Source: Avibacterium sp. 21-586 (GTDB taxonomy: Bacteria > Pseudomonadota > Gammaproteobacteria > Enterobacterales > Pasteurellaceae). Taken from it: a stretch of 64,000 nucleotides of DNA. Under the pieces are notes generated by a model. It was given only the letters and a program-made list of their open reading frames with translations. It was not told the origin of the DNA and ran no database searches. Both the position numbers and the translations under genes were made by a program. The stretch is taken from positions 186,001 to 250,000 of the forward strand of contig NZ_JAKKOD010000001.1 of NCBI RefSeq assembly GCF_026226775.1. Reading direction: 5' to 3'. Positions 46,326 to 55,730 of the stretch are shown one piece after another; the stretch's first letter is position 1; every line of letters starts with the position of its first letter.

Positions 46326-47771
46326 TTAAATAGGCTTTTGTACATAGCGATAATGCCCATTTTCATTGACAAATTCAAATAAATGAGTGATACAACTTGG
46401 TGCGTCTTGATCTTGGTGGGAAACAAAAAGTAATTGTGTTTCACTGTTCATCACCAGTTGATCAATAAAGCCTTTGACTAGCTTACGATTCACGCCGTCT
46501 AGCCCTTGCAAAGGTTCGTCTAAGATCAACACGGGCGGATGTTTTACCATTGCACGGGTGATCAGCAATAAACGCTGTTGCCCCCAAGATAAGGATTTAA
46601 AGGGCTGATTAGCGTGGGCCGTTAAATTCAAGCGGGCGAGCCATTCCATCGCTTTAATATGCAGGGCATCTGGCACTTTTTGATAAACGCCAATGCTGTC
46701 AAAAAAGCCTGACAGGATCACATCTCGCGCCGAGCAATTCACGCGATAATCCATATGCAGTTGGCTACTGACATAACCGATTTTTTGTTTGATTTGCCAA
46801 ATCGTTTCCCCTGAACCGCGTTGATTGCCAAATAAACGCACTTTATTGGCGTAAGATTGCGGATGATCACCACTAATCACCGAAAGCAAGGTGGATTTTC
46901 CCGCACCATTTGGGCCTTTGATCCACCAGTTTTCACCACGCTTGACTTGCCAATCGAGCTTATCGAGAATTTTTTTCTCGCCATATTGAATGGTAACCTG
47001 CTCTAATTCAAAGAGCGGTTGGTTTTCATCGAGTTTTATCGCAGGGACTGCACGTTCAGGCAAGGGAATATGCTGGGCAGATTCTGCATAGCGAAGTTGT
47101 TGATAAAGACTTTGTTGCTCAATAGCGTGGCGTTCCCCTTGCAAAATAACTTCTTGATATTCTAGCAGTGCGAGATGATTAGCTTCATCAGGAATATCTT
47201 CAAAACGATTTAAGATCAGCAAAATCGCCATTTTTTGTTGTAACTGCGCGAGCAATGCTTTCCATTCTTGAACGGATTGCTGATCCAACCCTTCAAAAGG
47301 CTCATCTAAAATCAGTAAATCAGGCCGTTGCACTAAGGCTTGGCACAGTAATACTTTACGGCTTTCCCCCGTGGATAGCTGAATAAAAGGGCGATCTAAA
47401 AGTGCGGTGATTTTTAATAGAGAAATATATTCTTCAAATAACGCCAGATCGCTCTGTCCAGCCAAAATAGTCTGCTTGGCTGTTTTACCGAAATCATCAG
47501 GGCTGACGCTATCATTGTTGCGATCTTTAAAGGTTTCACTCACAATTTTCTGTTGTTTTTCAAAAGAAAGGGAACAAATAGTTTGGAAACGATTTTCCAT
47601 TGTGCCTTCCAGCAAAGGTAATTTACCTTCCAGTGCCAAGGCGAGTGCAGTTTTACCACTGCCATTGCTGCCCACCACACACCAATAGGCATTGGGTTGA
47701 ATGGACAATTTATCAATTTTTAAGCGTTGATGATGAGCAAGTTGGAATGTTGCATTTTCGATCTTAATCAT
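46326..47771 (-). CDS. modF: ModF-type ATP-binding protein with two ABC domains
   Basis: Cytoplasmic protein of two fused ABC ATPase domains, parallel to E. coli ModF (PhrA), of uncertain role near molybdate uptake. Walker A motifs are GSNGSGKTALA (~residue 36) and GPNGAGKSTLL (~residue 292); signatures LSTGESRKVL and LSWGQQRLLL; Walker B LLILDEPFEGLD and VLILDEPLQGLD. No membrane segments. ATG 47771 (MIKIENATF) after AGGTGG; a GTG at 47780 overlaps that site. 481 residues. modABC is not adjacent here. Confidence 0.92.
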   Translation of the reverse strand: MIKIENATFQLAHHQRLKIDKLSIQPNAYWCVVGSNGSGKTALALALEGKLPLLEGTMENRFQTICSLSFEKQQKIVSETFKDRNNDSVSPDDFGKTAKQTILAGQSDLALFEEYISLLKITALLDRPFIQLSTGESRKVLLCQALVQRPDLLILDEPFEGLDQQSVQEWKALLAQLQQKMAILLILNRFEDIPDEANHLALLEYQEVILQGERHAIEQQSLYQQLRYAESAQHIPLPERAVPAIKLDENQPLFELEQVTIQYGEKKILDKLDWQVKRGENWWIKGPNGAGKSTLLSVISGDHPQSYANKVRLFGNQRGSGETIWQIKQKIGYVSSQLHMDYRVNCSARDVILSGFFDSIGVYQKVPDALHIKAMEWLARLNLTAHANQPFKSLSWGQQRLLLITRAMVKHPPVLILDEPLQGLDGVNRKLVKGFIDQLVMNSETQLLFVSHQDQDAPSCITHLFEFVNENGHYRYVQKPI

Positions 47772-47790
47772 ATTAACCACCTATAAAAAA

Positions 47791-47816
47791 AGCGGAAATT
47801 TTCATCCGCTCTTTTT
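47791..47816 (-). terminator. Terminator of sstT
   Basis: AGCGGA pairs with TCCGCT around an 8-nt loop, with a run of Ts on the minus strand. It lies between sstT and modF. Confidence 0.7.
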
Positions 47817-47838
47817 CATTTTTTATCTTGAGTAAAGA

Positions 47839-49080
47839 TTAGCTTTTTTGCGCTTCTTCAGAGATACACACCGCTGCGGTAAACACCACGTCAGTTGATG
47901 AGTTCAACGCAGTTTCTGCGGAATCTTGTAACACACCAATAATAAAGCCAACACCTATAACTTGTGCAGCGATATCATTTGAAATACCAAATAAGCTACA
48001 AGCTAATGGAATTAATAATAATGAACCACCAGCTACCCCAGAAGCCCCACAAGCACACACGCTCGCAACCACGCTTAATAATAATGCCGTAGGGAAGGAA
48101 ACTTGTACACCTAAGGTATGTACTGCTGCTAAGGTTAATACGGTGATGGTAATAGCCGCACCTGCCATATTAATCGTTGCGCCCAATGGAATGGAAACGG
48201 AGTAAGTTTCTTCATTTAAATTCAAGCGTTTCGCTAATTCCATATTTACTGGAATATTTGCTGCTGAACTACGCGTGAAGAACGCAGTTAAACCACTTTC
48301 GCGCACACAAGTCCAAATTAATGGATACGGGTTACGGCGAATTTTCCAATAAACTAAAATTGGATTGACTACAAAGGCGGTGAACAGCATTGCACCAATA
48401 AGCACAAATAATAACTGTACATAGTTGAATAATGCGCCTAAGCCTTTATCTGCTAAGGTTTCAGCAACTAAACCAAACACTCCAATCGGTGCGAAGCTAA
48501 TAATAAAGTGAACGATTTTTGATACCCCTTCAGAAAGATCATTCATCACATTTTTAGTGGAGTCAGAGGCGTGACGTAATACTAGTCCTAAGCCGATTGC
48601 CCAAGAAAGAATACCGATAAAGTTTGCATTAAATAATGCGTTGATTGGATTATCCACCACATTTAACACTAATGTCCCTAATACTTGAGATACTTCGCTT
48701 GGTGGTGATAAAGCGTTTTCTTGTGTTTGTAATGCAATTTCGGTTGGAAAGGCAAAGCTAAATATCACTGCAGTTAATGCCGCAAGAAATGTACCTAATA
48801 AATATAAAATCACCACAGATTTCATATTACTTTGCGTACCTATTTTTTTATTAGCGATAGCTGAGATAACTAACAGAAATACTAAAATAGGCGCAACAGC
48901 ACGTAATGATCGTACAAATACCTTTCCTAAAAATCCTACTTTTTCAGCTAGGTTAAAACCTAACACTGATTGCAGGCTTGGTGCAATAAGAGCTAGGAGT
49001 AGGCCTAAAAGTAAACCAATAGATATTCTTTTCACTAAACTTCCGTGAAAAAACAAAGAGCATAAACGAGATGTATTCAT
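47839..49080 (-). CDS. sstT: Serine/threonine:sodium symporter
   Basis: Inner-membrane Na+-coupled serine and threonine uptake system of the dicarboxylate/amino acid:cation symporter family. 413 residues with eight or more hydrophobic segments. Family landmarks include [40 protein letters not shown] (serine-rich re-entrant loop), [16 protein letters not shown] and [20 protein letters not shown]. Matches E. coli SstT in length and order. About 360 AT-rich bases separate it from the divergent SOS gene. Confidence 0.96.
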   Translation of the reverse strand: MNTSRLCSLFFHGSLVKRISIGLLLGLLLALIAPSLQSVLGFNLAEKVGFLGKVFVRSLRAVAPILVFLLVISAIANKKIGTQSNMKSVVILYLLGTFLAALTAVIFSFAFPTEIALQTQENALSPPSEVSQVLGTLVLNVVDNPINALFNANFIGILSWAIGLGLVLRHASDSTKNVMNDLSEGVSKIVHFIISFAPIGVFGLVAETLADKGLGALFNYVQLLFVLIGAMLFTAFVVNPILVYWKIRRNPYPLIWTCVRESGLTAFFTRSSAANIPVNMELAKRLNLNEETYSVSIPLGATINMAGAAITITVLTLAAVHTLGVQVSFPTALLLSVVASVCACGASGVAGGSLLLIPLACSLFGISNDIAAQVIGVGFIIGVLQDSAETALNSSTDVVFTAAVCISEEAQKS

Positions 49081-49355
49081 AATAATTTACAATGTTGTGT
49101 TTAAACTGATTTCAACTAACGAATCTAGTCGCCCAGTTAATGATTAAAATTTAGATCTAAAGCTAGATCCCCCATAGCACCTGTAAAGATAGCCTAATTT
49201 TGTAATAAAGAAAATATAAAATCAGTAATTTCCTTATACTATTTAAATAATTTAACAAATATATCCTTAAATTTTGAATAAAATCAATTACTTTTGTCTT
49301 TCAATATGTTTTTTTCTTAGCTATCTAAAAAAGTAAAAATTTTTTTCATATAAAC

Positions 49356-49385
49356 TTGACTTACTGTTTAAAATTACAGTATTAT
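49356..49385 (+). promoter_or_regulatory. Promoter with LexA box 1 in its spacer
   Basis: TTGACT (-35, 49356-49361) and TATTAT (-10, 49380-49385) are 18 bases apart. The spacer is filled by a full LexA box (49362-49381) of the form TACTG-N10-CAGTA, symmetric and close to the E. coli consensus. Repression by LexA is therefore expected. Confidence 0.85.
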
Positions 49386-49386
49386 T

Positions 49387-49406
49387 AACTGTATAAAAAA
49401 ACAGTT
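49387..49406 (+). promoter_or_regulatory. LexA box 2
   Basis: AACTG-TATAAAAAAA-CAGTT fits CTG-N10-CAG and follows box 1 at a 25-base centre spacing, 35 bases before the start codon. Tandem boxes indicate tight SOS control. Confidence 0.8.
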
Positions 49407-49440
49407 AACTGGTAATTATATACAGTGAAATAGAGAGGTT

Positions 49441-49878
49441 ATGATGAACTATTTTAATCAACAAAATCAATTGTCTTATCAGCCAATGCCATTTTTAACA
49501 GATCGTGCTTCTTTCGGATCGGCTTTTAATAAAAAACTTGATTTGAATCTTCATTGCATTAAACGCCCGGAACAAACCTGCCTCATTGAGGTAACCAACC
49601 CTAATATGCTGACTTGGGGGATTGAAGCTGGTGATATGCTTGTGGTAGAAAAGCATGAACATTTGAACATTGGAGATTTGGTAGTAATGGAATTAGCAAA
49701 TCAATTCTGTGTCTATGAATTAGCAAATTATGATGGAAAAGAATTTGTATTCTTTGCACTTGATGCAAAAATGAAAAGTATCAAATCTCAAAAATGGACT
49801 GAATTACCTATTATCGGTGTAATTACAAACACTATTCATCAAATAAAACCAAGAACGCAAATGAAATTTGCAGCCTAG
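49441..49878 (+). CDS. UmuD-like S24-family protein lacking the catalytic dyad
   Basis: 145-residue protein that aligns with UmuD over most of its length: MPFLTDRASFGSAF with the region around the UmuD cleavage site, KLDLN with RIDLN, and GIEAGDMLVVEKHEHLNIGDLVVM with the GD(L)xxVD...GD core. The catalytic serine position (GDSM in UmuD) reads NPNM, and the catalytic lysine in FTVKKL reads FCVYEL, so self-cleavage is not expected. No umuC follows. The start follows GAGAGG. SOS control by two LexA boxes is clear; the role is unknown, possibly a non-cleavable UmuD partner or regulator. Confidence 0.8.
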   Translation: MMNYFNQQNQLSYQPMPFLTDRASFGSAFNKKLDLNLHCIKRPEQTCLIEVTNPNMLTWGIEAGDMLVVEKHEHLNIGDLVVMELANQFCVYELANYDGKEFVFFALDAKMKSIKSQKWTELPIIGVITNTIHQIKPRTQMKFAA

Positions 49879-49916
49879 TTGGCAGGTATACATTTAACAA
49901 CCAGTATAAACTAATG

Positions 49917-50330
49917 GACTGTCCTAGATAACTAATTTAACTATCGTTAACCAATTGTTGTAAACAAGAAATTTGGAATTTCAAATAATCGTGACTAAAA
50001 CGCCATTCGTATTCTTTCAAGTACAACCAAAGTGAGCTTGGTGATTGATGTGAAAATGATTAAATTCATTGACATCAAGCATATCATCACTCCTGTAGAA
50101 ATTGATGTAAACAAGACTATTGGGCTTCACCTTTTCTTAAATAATCGGTAAAAATGTTCCAGATTATGAATTGGGAAAATGGTACTATATTCATTGCCAT
50201 CAGCTCTTAAAAGGGCAAATACTGCGGTTTTACCCGCAGTTCCAAGAGATCTCATTCACCTTTGCGAAAATCATCAAATAGCTTTCATCTGTGTTAATCT
50301 CACTTTTAAATATTTGCATATGCAGGATAT
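49917..50330 (-). pseudogene. IS1595-family transposase remnant
   Basis: On the minus strand, in shifting frames: EINTDESYL, GTAGKTAVFALLRADGNEYS, LDVNEFNHFHINHQAHFG and finally YLKEYEWRFSHDYLKFQISC, LQQLVNDS and a stop near 49936. The element's end may be GGACTGTCCTAGATAACT at 49917. It differs from the IS1016-like pieces at 6.8-9.3 kb, so it is a second element of the family. Frameshifts make it inactive. Confidence 0.72.
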
Positions 50331-50462
50331 TTTAATAACTAAGCAATGATAGACAATTGAAGTAATAAGCAAATATTGCTTAGATTGAATTTTACCCCCA
50401 TATCCTAAACAGGAAGCTGTCACTTTTTATGGGGATTGCCCGATTAAGCTTGATCTTTTAGA

Positions 50463-50955
50463 GTTTAAAAAGTGTAATTCACATTCATTCGGAAATCACG
50501 CCCTGCACTAGTTAAGCTATTTGCACCGGCACGTTGGCTGTGGCTCTTATAGTTTTTGTTGAACACGTTATCCACCGCAAAGTTAACGGTAAGGTTTTCA
50601 TTTGCTTCCCAGTTTGCGTAAAGATCATTTACACCATAACCCGCTTGTTTCACGTTATTACCTGAGCCAGAACCACGGCTTGGTGAACCTGTTTTATTTT
50701 CTACAAAATGTCCTTTCCAACCAATAATATTTGGCTTGCTAAATTTGTAGGATATGTCAGTTGTCCAAGTACGTCCTGTATACTAATTGTACCACAGCAG
50801 TAAGTAGTATCTCGTATAGGCATGTACTACAGGTTGCATAGTTCGAGCTAGTATTTAGGCTTAAATCATCAGAAACTTGCCAAATTAAAACCACACTTGG
50901 ATTGAAATGCCCTTTGTTCACTTTTTTGCCATCCGATGTGGTAAATTCAAAACAA
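50463..50955 (-). pseudogene. TonB-dependent receptor, C-terminal remnant
   Basis: On the minus strand: HFNPSVVLIWQVSDDLSLN and SSNYAT (50.87-50.93 kb), then a disrupted stretch, NIIGWKGHFVENKTGSPSRG, and the intact C-terminus VKQAGYGVNDLYANWEANEN, FAVDNVFNKNY and GRDFRMNVNYTF with terminal Phe. These are the last beta-strands of an outer-membrane receptor, probably for haem or siderophore. The short start-to-stop stretch at 50465-50653 is only the final exon-like piece of it, not a gene of its own. Confidence 0.78.
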
Positions 50956-50987
50956 TCATAACATGCAGATGTGGTTAGGGTTAATCA

Positions 50988-51407
50988 ATGATCAATAATC
51001 TTAAGCCCCAAGCTCGCCGAGCCTTGGCGAGAAATATTGGGCAACAGTTACGCAAAAGCCAAGCTAAACGCATTGCCAGCCAACAAAATCCTGATGGCAC
51101 AGCCTTTGAGCCACGCAAACCGCAAAAACAGTTACGAAAAAAGAAAGGCAGAATCAAACGCAAAGCAATGTTTGCCAAAATCCGCACTGCAAAGCACCTG
51201 CGTTTCCGTGCGGAAACCAATGGGATCAAAGTGGGTTTTAACGGCGGCACGGCTGCTATTGCCAACATACACCAACACGGCTTAAAAGCTCGAGTACGGA
51301 AAGATAGAGATTACAAAGCGCAATATGCCCAGCGTGAATTGCTGGGCTTTAGTGATGAAGATAAGGAATTGATTGAGGGGTTGGTTATTGAGCTGTTAGG
51401 CTTTTAG
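50988..51407 (+). CDS. Phage virion morphogenesis / tail completion protein (P2 gpS-like), N-terminally trimmed
   Basis: 139-residue basic protein with LKPQARRALARNIGQQLRKS, IASQQNPDGTAFEPRKPQ, RKKKGRIKRKAMFAKIRTAK and INIHQHG-like NIHQHGLKARVRKD, typical of the phage virion morphogenesis family (tail completion protein S). Relatives usually have ~15-25 residues before INNLKP; here a stop lies just upstream of ATG 50988, next to the receptor remnant. The 5' end was therefore lost when the prophage decayed. Left edge of the prophage remnant. Confidence 0.75.
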   Translation: MINNLKPQARRALARNIGQQLRKSQAKRIASQQNPDGTAFEPRKPQKQLRKKKGRIKRKAMFAKIRTAKHLRFRAETNGIKVGFNGGTAAIANIHQHGLKARVRKDRDYKAQYAQRELLGFSDEDKELIEGLVIELLGF

Positions 51408-51408
51408 T

Positions 51409-51684
51409 TTACTGAGTTTCAGTCTTTTGTTCTGTAATAAGAGAAAAAATACCTAACATCGCCAGTAGGATTATTGGCACAAGTAACCAAAGTAATAATC
51501 CTTCCAGATAAAGTACAGGAAATAGCATTATTAGCATTACTGTAAGGACAAGATACCAGAATCGAATTGCTAGGTTAATTGTGATAAGAATTAGAGAGCC
51601 AGCAATAATTAATGCGGATACACCAGAAACTAATATCATCCCTGCAACAAAGGGAAAAACAATAAGTAAAAGTAGAAATCCCAT
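51409..51684 (-). CDS. Small phage-associated membrane protein
   Basis: 91-residue very hydrophobic protein with three or four membrane segments (LLLIVFPFVAGMILVSGVSA, LIIAGSLILITINLAI, LVLTVMLIMLFPVLYLEGLL) and a short charged tail EQKTETQ. ATG 51684 is well served by AGGAGG. It lies opposite to the phage morphogenesis genes, between them, like a moron or superinfection-exclusion gene. I cannot name its function. Confidence 0.65.
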   Translation of the reverse strand: MGFLLLLIVFPFVAGMILVSGVSALIIAGSLILITINLAIRFWYLVLTVMLIMLFPVLYLEGLLLWLLVPIILLAMLGIFSLITEQKTETQ

Positions 51685-51751
51685 ATATCCTCCTAATTTT
51701 TCCTATTATTTAATCTTTATTTTTTTATTGTCAAGTAAAAGTGAGTAGAAA

Positions 51752-51872
51752 ATGAAAAATTTAGAACTTAAAGTCATTTTAAATGCAGTAGATAAACTCA
51801 CCTCCCCTTTGCGAGGCGTGCAAAAACAGCTTGATAAATTGCAAGATAAAGTAAAGGGTGCAACAGGCGAAT
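51752..51872 (+). pseudogene. Phage tail tape-measure protein, 5' fragment
   Basis: ATG 51752 opens MKNLELKVILNAVDKLTSPL, then KQLDKLQDKVKGATGE, the usual N-terminus of P2-like tape-measure proteins. It is cut after 40 codons by an IS3-family element inserted at 51873. Confidence 0.85.
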
Positions 51873-51938
51873 TGTAGTGGTACACTAATTTTACAGTCCT
51901 AGATAGGTGGTAAACTATCACAAAAAGAGGACACTAAA

Positions 51939-52244
51939 ATGAGAAGAACATTTAGCCCAGATTACAAAGTGGCCGCAGTAAAATTAGTCACCGAGCAAGG
52001 TTACTCTATTGCCCAAGCCTGTTTAGAATTAGGCATAGGCGAAACAGCCCTGCGTCGTTGGATAAAACAAGTCCAAGCAGAAAAACAAGGCTATGTATTA
52101 CCAGGAACTAAGCCTCTTTCACCCGAGCAACAACGGATACGAGAGCTTGAGCGACGCATTAAAATACTTGAAGAGGATAAAGAAATCCTAAAAAAGGCTA
52201 CAGTGATTTTCATGTCACTCGAGCGCAACGCTATCAAGCGGTGA
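51939..52244 (+). CDS. IS3-family transposase OrfA
   Basis: 101-residue DNA-binding protein: helix-turn-helix FSPDYKVAAVKLVTEQGYSI, ACLELGIGETALRRWIKQVQ, then a leucine zipper (RIRELERRIKILEEDKEILK). Near its end the heptamer A AAA AAG (52190-52196) lies in the correct register for a -1 shift into orfB, giving the OrfAB fusion transposase. Confidence 0.92.
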   Translation: MRRTFSPDYKVAAVKLVTEQGYSIAQACLELGIGETALRRWIKQVQAEKQGYVLPGTKPLSPEQQRIRELERRIKILEEDKEILKKATVIFMSLERNAIKR

Positions 52245-53083
52245 AGACATTAAAATCATATGGAATAAAACGTGTTTGTGCGCTATTTTCTCTTTCAGAA
52301 CGAGCTTATTATGCTCAGAGAAAGCAAAAAGCTAAGCCCAATAAGCATTTAGGCTTGGCGGTAGAGATAAAGGCGTTATTTGATGAAAGTCGGGGTTCAG
52401 CAGGAAAGCGGACTTTAAAGGCGAGATTAAAAAGTAAGGGGATTGAGGTAGGATTAGCCTTAATTCGAAAGCTCATGAAACAACAGGGATTAGTCAGTAA
52501 ACAGCCACAAAAACGTTGGCGTCAAGGTACATTAGAGAAAGCGTCCACATTGTTTCATAATGTGTTAAATCGGCAATTTAATCCAACCTCAGAGACAACG
52601 GTATTATGTGGTGATACAACTTATCTAAAGGTACAGGGGGAGTGGCATTATTTGGCAGTGGTAATGAATTTAGCGCACCGTCAAGTAGTAGGTTGGCGAT
52701 TACAGAAACAGCATGATTCAATGTTAGTGGTTGGCGCCTTAAATCATGCAATGCTAACAACGGAGAGAACGAGGAGGATGTTGTTTCACTCAGACCAAGG
52801 CAGTATTTATGGGAGTGAGTTGTTTATACAATGTGTGAAACAGCATGGTTTGATACAAAGTATGAGTCGCCGAGGAAATTGTTGGGATAATGCGCCGCTG
52901 GAACGTTGGTTTAGAAGTTTTAAATATGAATGGATGTTAAAGGGCGGTTATTCTTCCTTAGATGAAGCTAAGGAAGATATTAAACGTTATGTGTTTTACT
53001 ATAACAGGGTGAGACCGCATAGCTATAATCAAGGATTACCGCCAATTTTAGCGAAAAAAACCTATCAGGGACTGCTAATTTAG
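52241..53083 (+). CDS. IS3-family transposase OrfB (catalytic part)
   Basis: 280-residue integrase-like domain with HTH_21 region (KRTLKARLKSKGIEVGLALI) and the DDE triad: D in VLCGDTTYLKVQGEWHYLAV, D in LFHSDQGSIYGSELF, E in NAPLERWFRSFKYEW. Its start overlaps orfA by four bases, but expression is expected by -1 frameshift as an OrfAB fusion. No inactivating mutation seen. Confidence 0.92.
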   Translation: MKTLKSYGIKRVCALFSLSERAYYAQRKQKAKPNKHLGLAVEIKALFDESRGSAGKRTLKARLKSKGIEVGLALIRKLMKQQGLVSKQPQKRWRQGTLEKASTLFHNVLNRQFNPTSETTVLCGDTTYLKVQGEWHYLAVVMNLAHRQVVGWRLQKQHDSMLVVGALNHAMLTTERTRRMLFHSDQGSIYGSELFIQCVKQHGLIQSMSRRGNCWDNAPLERWFRSFKYEWMLKGGYSSLDEAKEDIKRYVFYYNRVRPHSYNQGLPPILAKKTYQGLLI

Positions 53084-53095
53084 TGGATCACTACA

Positions 53096-55656
53096 AATTA
53101 AATAAGCTCAAACAACAAGAAAAAACGGCAAATTCATTTAAGCGGCTAAGTGATGAATTACAACAAAGCAATCATAAACTCGTTAAAGCCAAAGCTGCAG
53201 CAAAACAATTAGAACAGCAGCTAAAAAATACAGCAAACCCTACGGCAAAACTGAAAAAGCAAGTGTCAGATGCCTATAAGCAGGCTAATAAAATGGCACA
53301 AGCTCAAGAACAGCAACGGAAAAAATTAAATCAATTACGCCAAAGTTTACGTCAAGGGGGATTTGATACCGCTAAATTTAAAACCAGTCAGCAAAAGCTC
53401 AAAGAAAAAATAGATCAATCTACTGCCGCAATTAATAAGCAAAATGCAGCAATGAAAAAGTTGCAACAAAGTCAGATAAAAAAGCAACGCTATAATAATC
53501 GTATTCAATATTTAAAAGCTGGAAGTGAGCAATTTGCAAGTCTAGGGCAACGCTCAATGATACACGGTGCAGCCATTCTTTGTACGGGTTATGCTGCTGG
53601 CCGTGGTGTTATAGGTATGGCGAAAACTGCCGCACAATTTGAACAATTTCAAACGGTACTAGAAACTACAGAAGGAAGCAAAGAAAAAGCCAAACAGAGT
53701 ATGGATTGGAGCAGTGATTTTGCAACCAAAAAAACCTATGAGCTGAACGAAGTAACAGAAAGTTTTGTACGTCTTAGAGCTTATGGAATGGATCCTACCA
53801 ATGGTCTATTAAAAACATTGGGGGATACATCGTCAGCTATGGGAAAACCAATTATGCAAGCAGTGGAAGCTATTGCTGATGCTATAACAGGAGAAAATGA
53901 ACGTCTGAAAGAATTTGGTATCAAAGGAAACGCAATTAAGGGAACAAATTTTATCGAATATGAATATACCGATAGAAATGGTAAACAACAAACGGCAAGA
54001 GTTGATAAAAGAAATCGTAAACAAATTGAAGAAACCCTGAAAAAAATCTGGAATGAAAAATATGCCGATGCAATGGAAAAGCAATCTAAAACATTAATCG
54101 GTATTTGGTCGAATTTACAAGATCAATGGGTACGTTTTCAAAATATGATTATGCAATCAGGTGCATTTGATGTCTTGAAAGGTAAGCTGAAAAATGTACT
54201 GGATACCATTGACGAAATGGCAAAAAATGGCGAATTAGAAAAATGGGCAAATGACATTGGGCAAGCTATTTCTACGGTTGTAGAAGGATTGTGGGAAGCT
54301 ATTGTAATAATCGCTAAAACAGCAAAACAACTCGGTCAATGGATTGTGCAAAATAAAGATATTGCAGTTAGCATAATTAAATGGGGTGTTGCTCTTGGTG
54401 GAGCATTAACAGGAATGGGACTATTGAGCTTACTCTTTAGCTATACACTTTACCCAGTTGCTCGTCTTGTCTTAGGTTTCGCACATCTCACAAAAAAATC
54501 TTTTGATTTTGTTGGAAGTCTAAAAGAAGTTGATTCAGGGGTATTAAGGACAACCAAGAACCTTTCTTCAGTAAAAGGCTGGAAAAATGTTGGGAAAGGT
54601 GTTGGCTCAATGTTTAAAAATATCTTAGTGAATATAAAAAACTTATCGTTTGGTATCAATTCAGTAAAAAGTTTATTTAGATTAACATTTTCTCCACTAC
54701 GTTTTCTATTTACCCCTATTGTTTCAGCCATTAGCTTTTTACTTTCCCCAATCGGTTTGCTCGTTGCCGCATTGGTTGGTGCTGGCGTTGTGATTTACCG
54801 CAACTGGGAAAAAGTGCGGGCATTTTTTGGCGGATTTTGGGAAGGCTTAAAATCAGGATTAGCCCCTGTCATTGAAAAATTCAAGCCATTAGGTGATCTA
54901 TTTGGTGTAGTAGTAGGCTGGATTGAAAAAGCAGTGAAATGGTTTACCGATCTACTTACACCAGTAAAAAGCACATCAGAAGATCTTGAAAACGCCAGAA
55001 GTGCAGGTGAAAAATTTGGTAGTGCAACAGCAAAAGCGATTGAACTCATTCTCACCCCACTAAATTTATTAATGGATGGCATCAAATGGTTGAGTGAAAA
55101 TATGACAAGCTGGGACAGTATTAAAAATTCTGTATCTAATGCTTGGGATAGTACAAAAAATAGCGTTGGTAATGCGTGGAACACCACAACAGAATATGTT
55201 CGTAGTGCGTGGCAAAAAGCGAAAAGCTGGGTTAGATTGGGTGAAGATGTACCAGTCGTGAATAAATGGTCAGGCGGCTACGCAGGCAATGGGGGCAAAT
55301 ACCAACCGAAAGGCATTTTTCACGGCGGTGAATATATTATGACCAAAGAAGCTACATCGCGCCTTGGCGTGCCGTTGCTCAATGCCTTAAACTACGGCAA
55401 AAACGCAATGCTTGCCGCAAGCCTTGGCGTGAGTGTTGCAACCGCCCAGCCAATTAAGGTGGATAACCGACCGCTGCTAAGCGCAAAAACACAAACCACC
55501 CAAACGGCAAGCCAACCAATGCAAGTAACCATAAACATCAACGCCCAACAAGGGCAAAGTGCGGTGGATATTGCCAGAGAAGTAGAAAAAGCCTTGCGCA
55601 ACCTTGAAAACCAAAAGCAAGCCCGCGCAAGAAGCGCATTGCGTGATAGAGATTAA
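53096..55656 (+). pseudogene. Phage tail tape-measure protein, main part, separated from its start by IS3
   Basis: About 852 codons in the tape-measure frame: a long helical N-terminal region (53.1-53.5 kb, Gln/Lys-rich coiled coil), a PhageMin_Tail-like region (AAQFEQFQTVLETTEGSKEK, ATKKTYELNEVTESFVRLRA), hydrophobic segments around 54.37-54.79 kb (GVALGGALTGMGLLSLLF, SFLLSPIGLLVAALVGAGVV) and a C-terminal tail with FHGGEYIMTKEATSRLG. With the 5' fragment the intact protein would be ~892 residues. The ORF from TTG-like codon 53083 uses IS sequence and would lack the native start. Confidence 0.88.
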
Positions 55657-55682
55657 GGGCGAAAGCCCTTTTATTTTTCTAT

Positions 55683-55711
55683 TTGACATTGTACGGGGTA
55701 CAAGATACTAT
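55683..55711 (+). promoter_or_regulatory. Toxin-antitoxin promoter with operator in the spacer
   Basis: TTGACA (-35, 55683-55688), exactly 17 bases, and TACTAT (-10, 55706-55711). The spacer contains the palindrome TTGTACGGGGTACAA (55689-55703). The antitoxin downstream has an HTH domain, so autorepression is expected. Confidence 0.78.
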
Positions 55712-55730
55712 CTATTCATAGGAGATAAAT

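Larger units (their letters stand above)
51873..53095 (+). mobile_element. IS3-family insertion sequence, complete, with 3-bp target duplication
   Basis: 1223 bp bounded by imperfect inverted repeats starting TGTAGTGGTACACTAA (left) and TGTAGTGATCCACTAA (complement of right end), both TG...CA as in IS3. The target duplication AAT occurs at 51870-51872 and 53096-53098. Removing the element plus one AAT joins the tape-measure reading frame exactly (GATGE-LNKLKQQ). It has orfA and orfB with a programmed frameshift, so it looks intact and recently inserted. Confidence 0.93.

Noticed and set aside
53083-55656. Tape-measure ORF beginning at 53083 as a complete gene
   Set aside because: Its first codons are IS3 sequence; the native start is at 51752 on the other side of the element.
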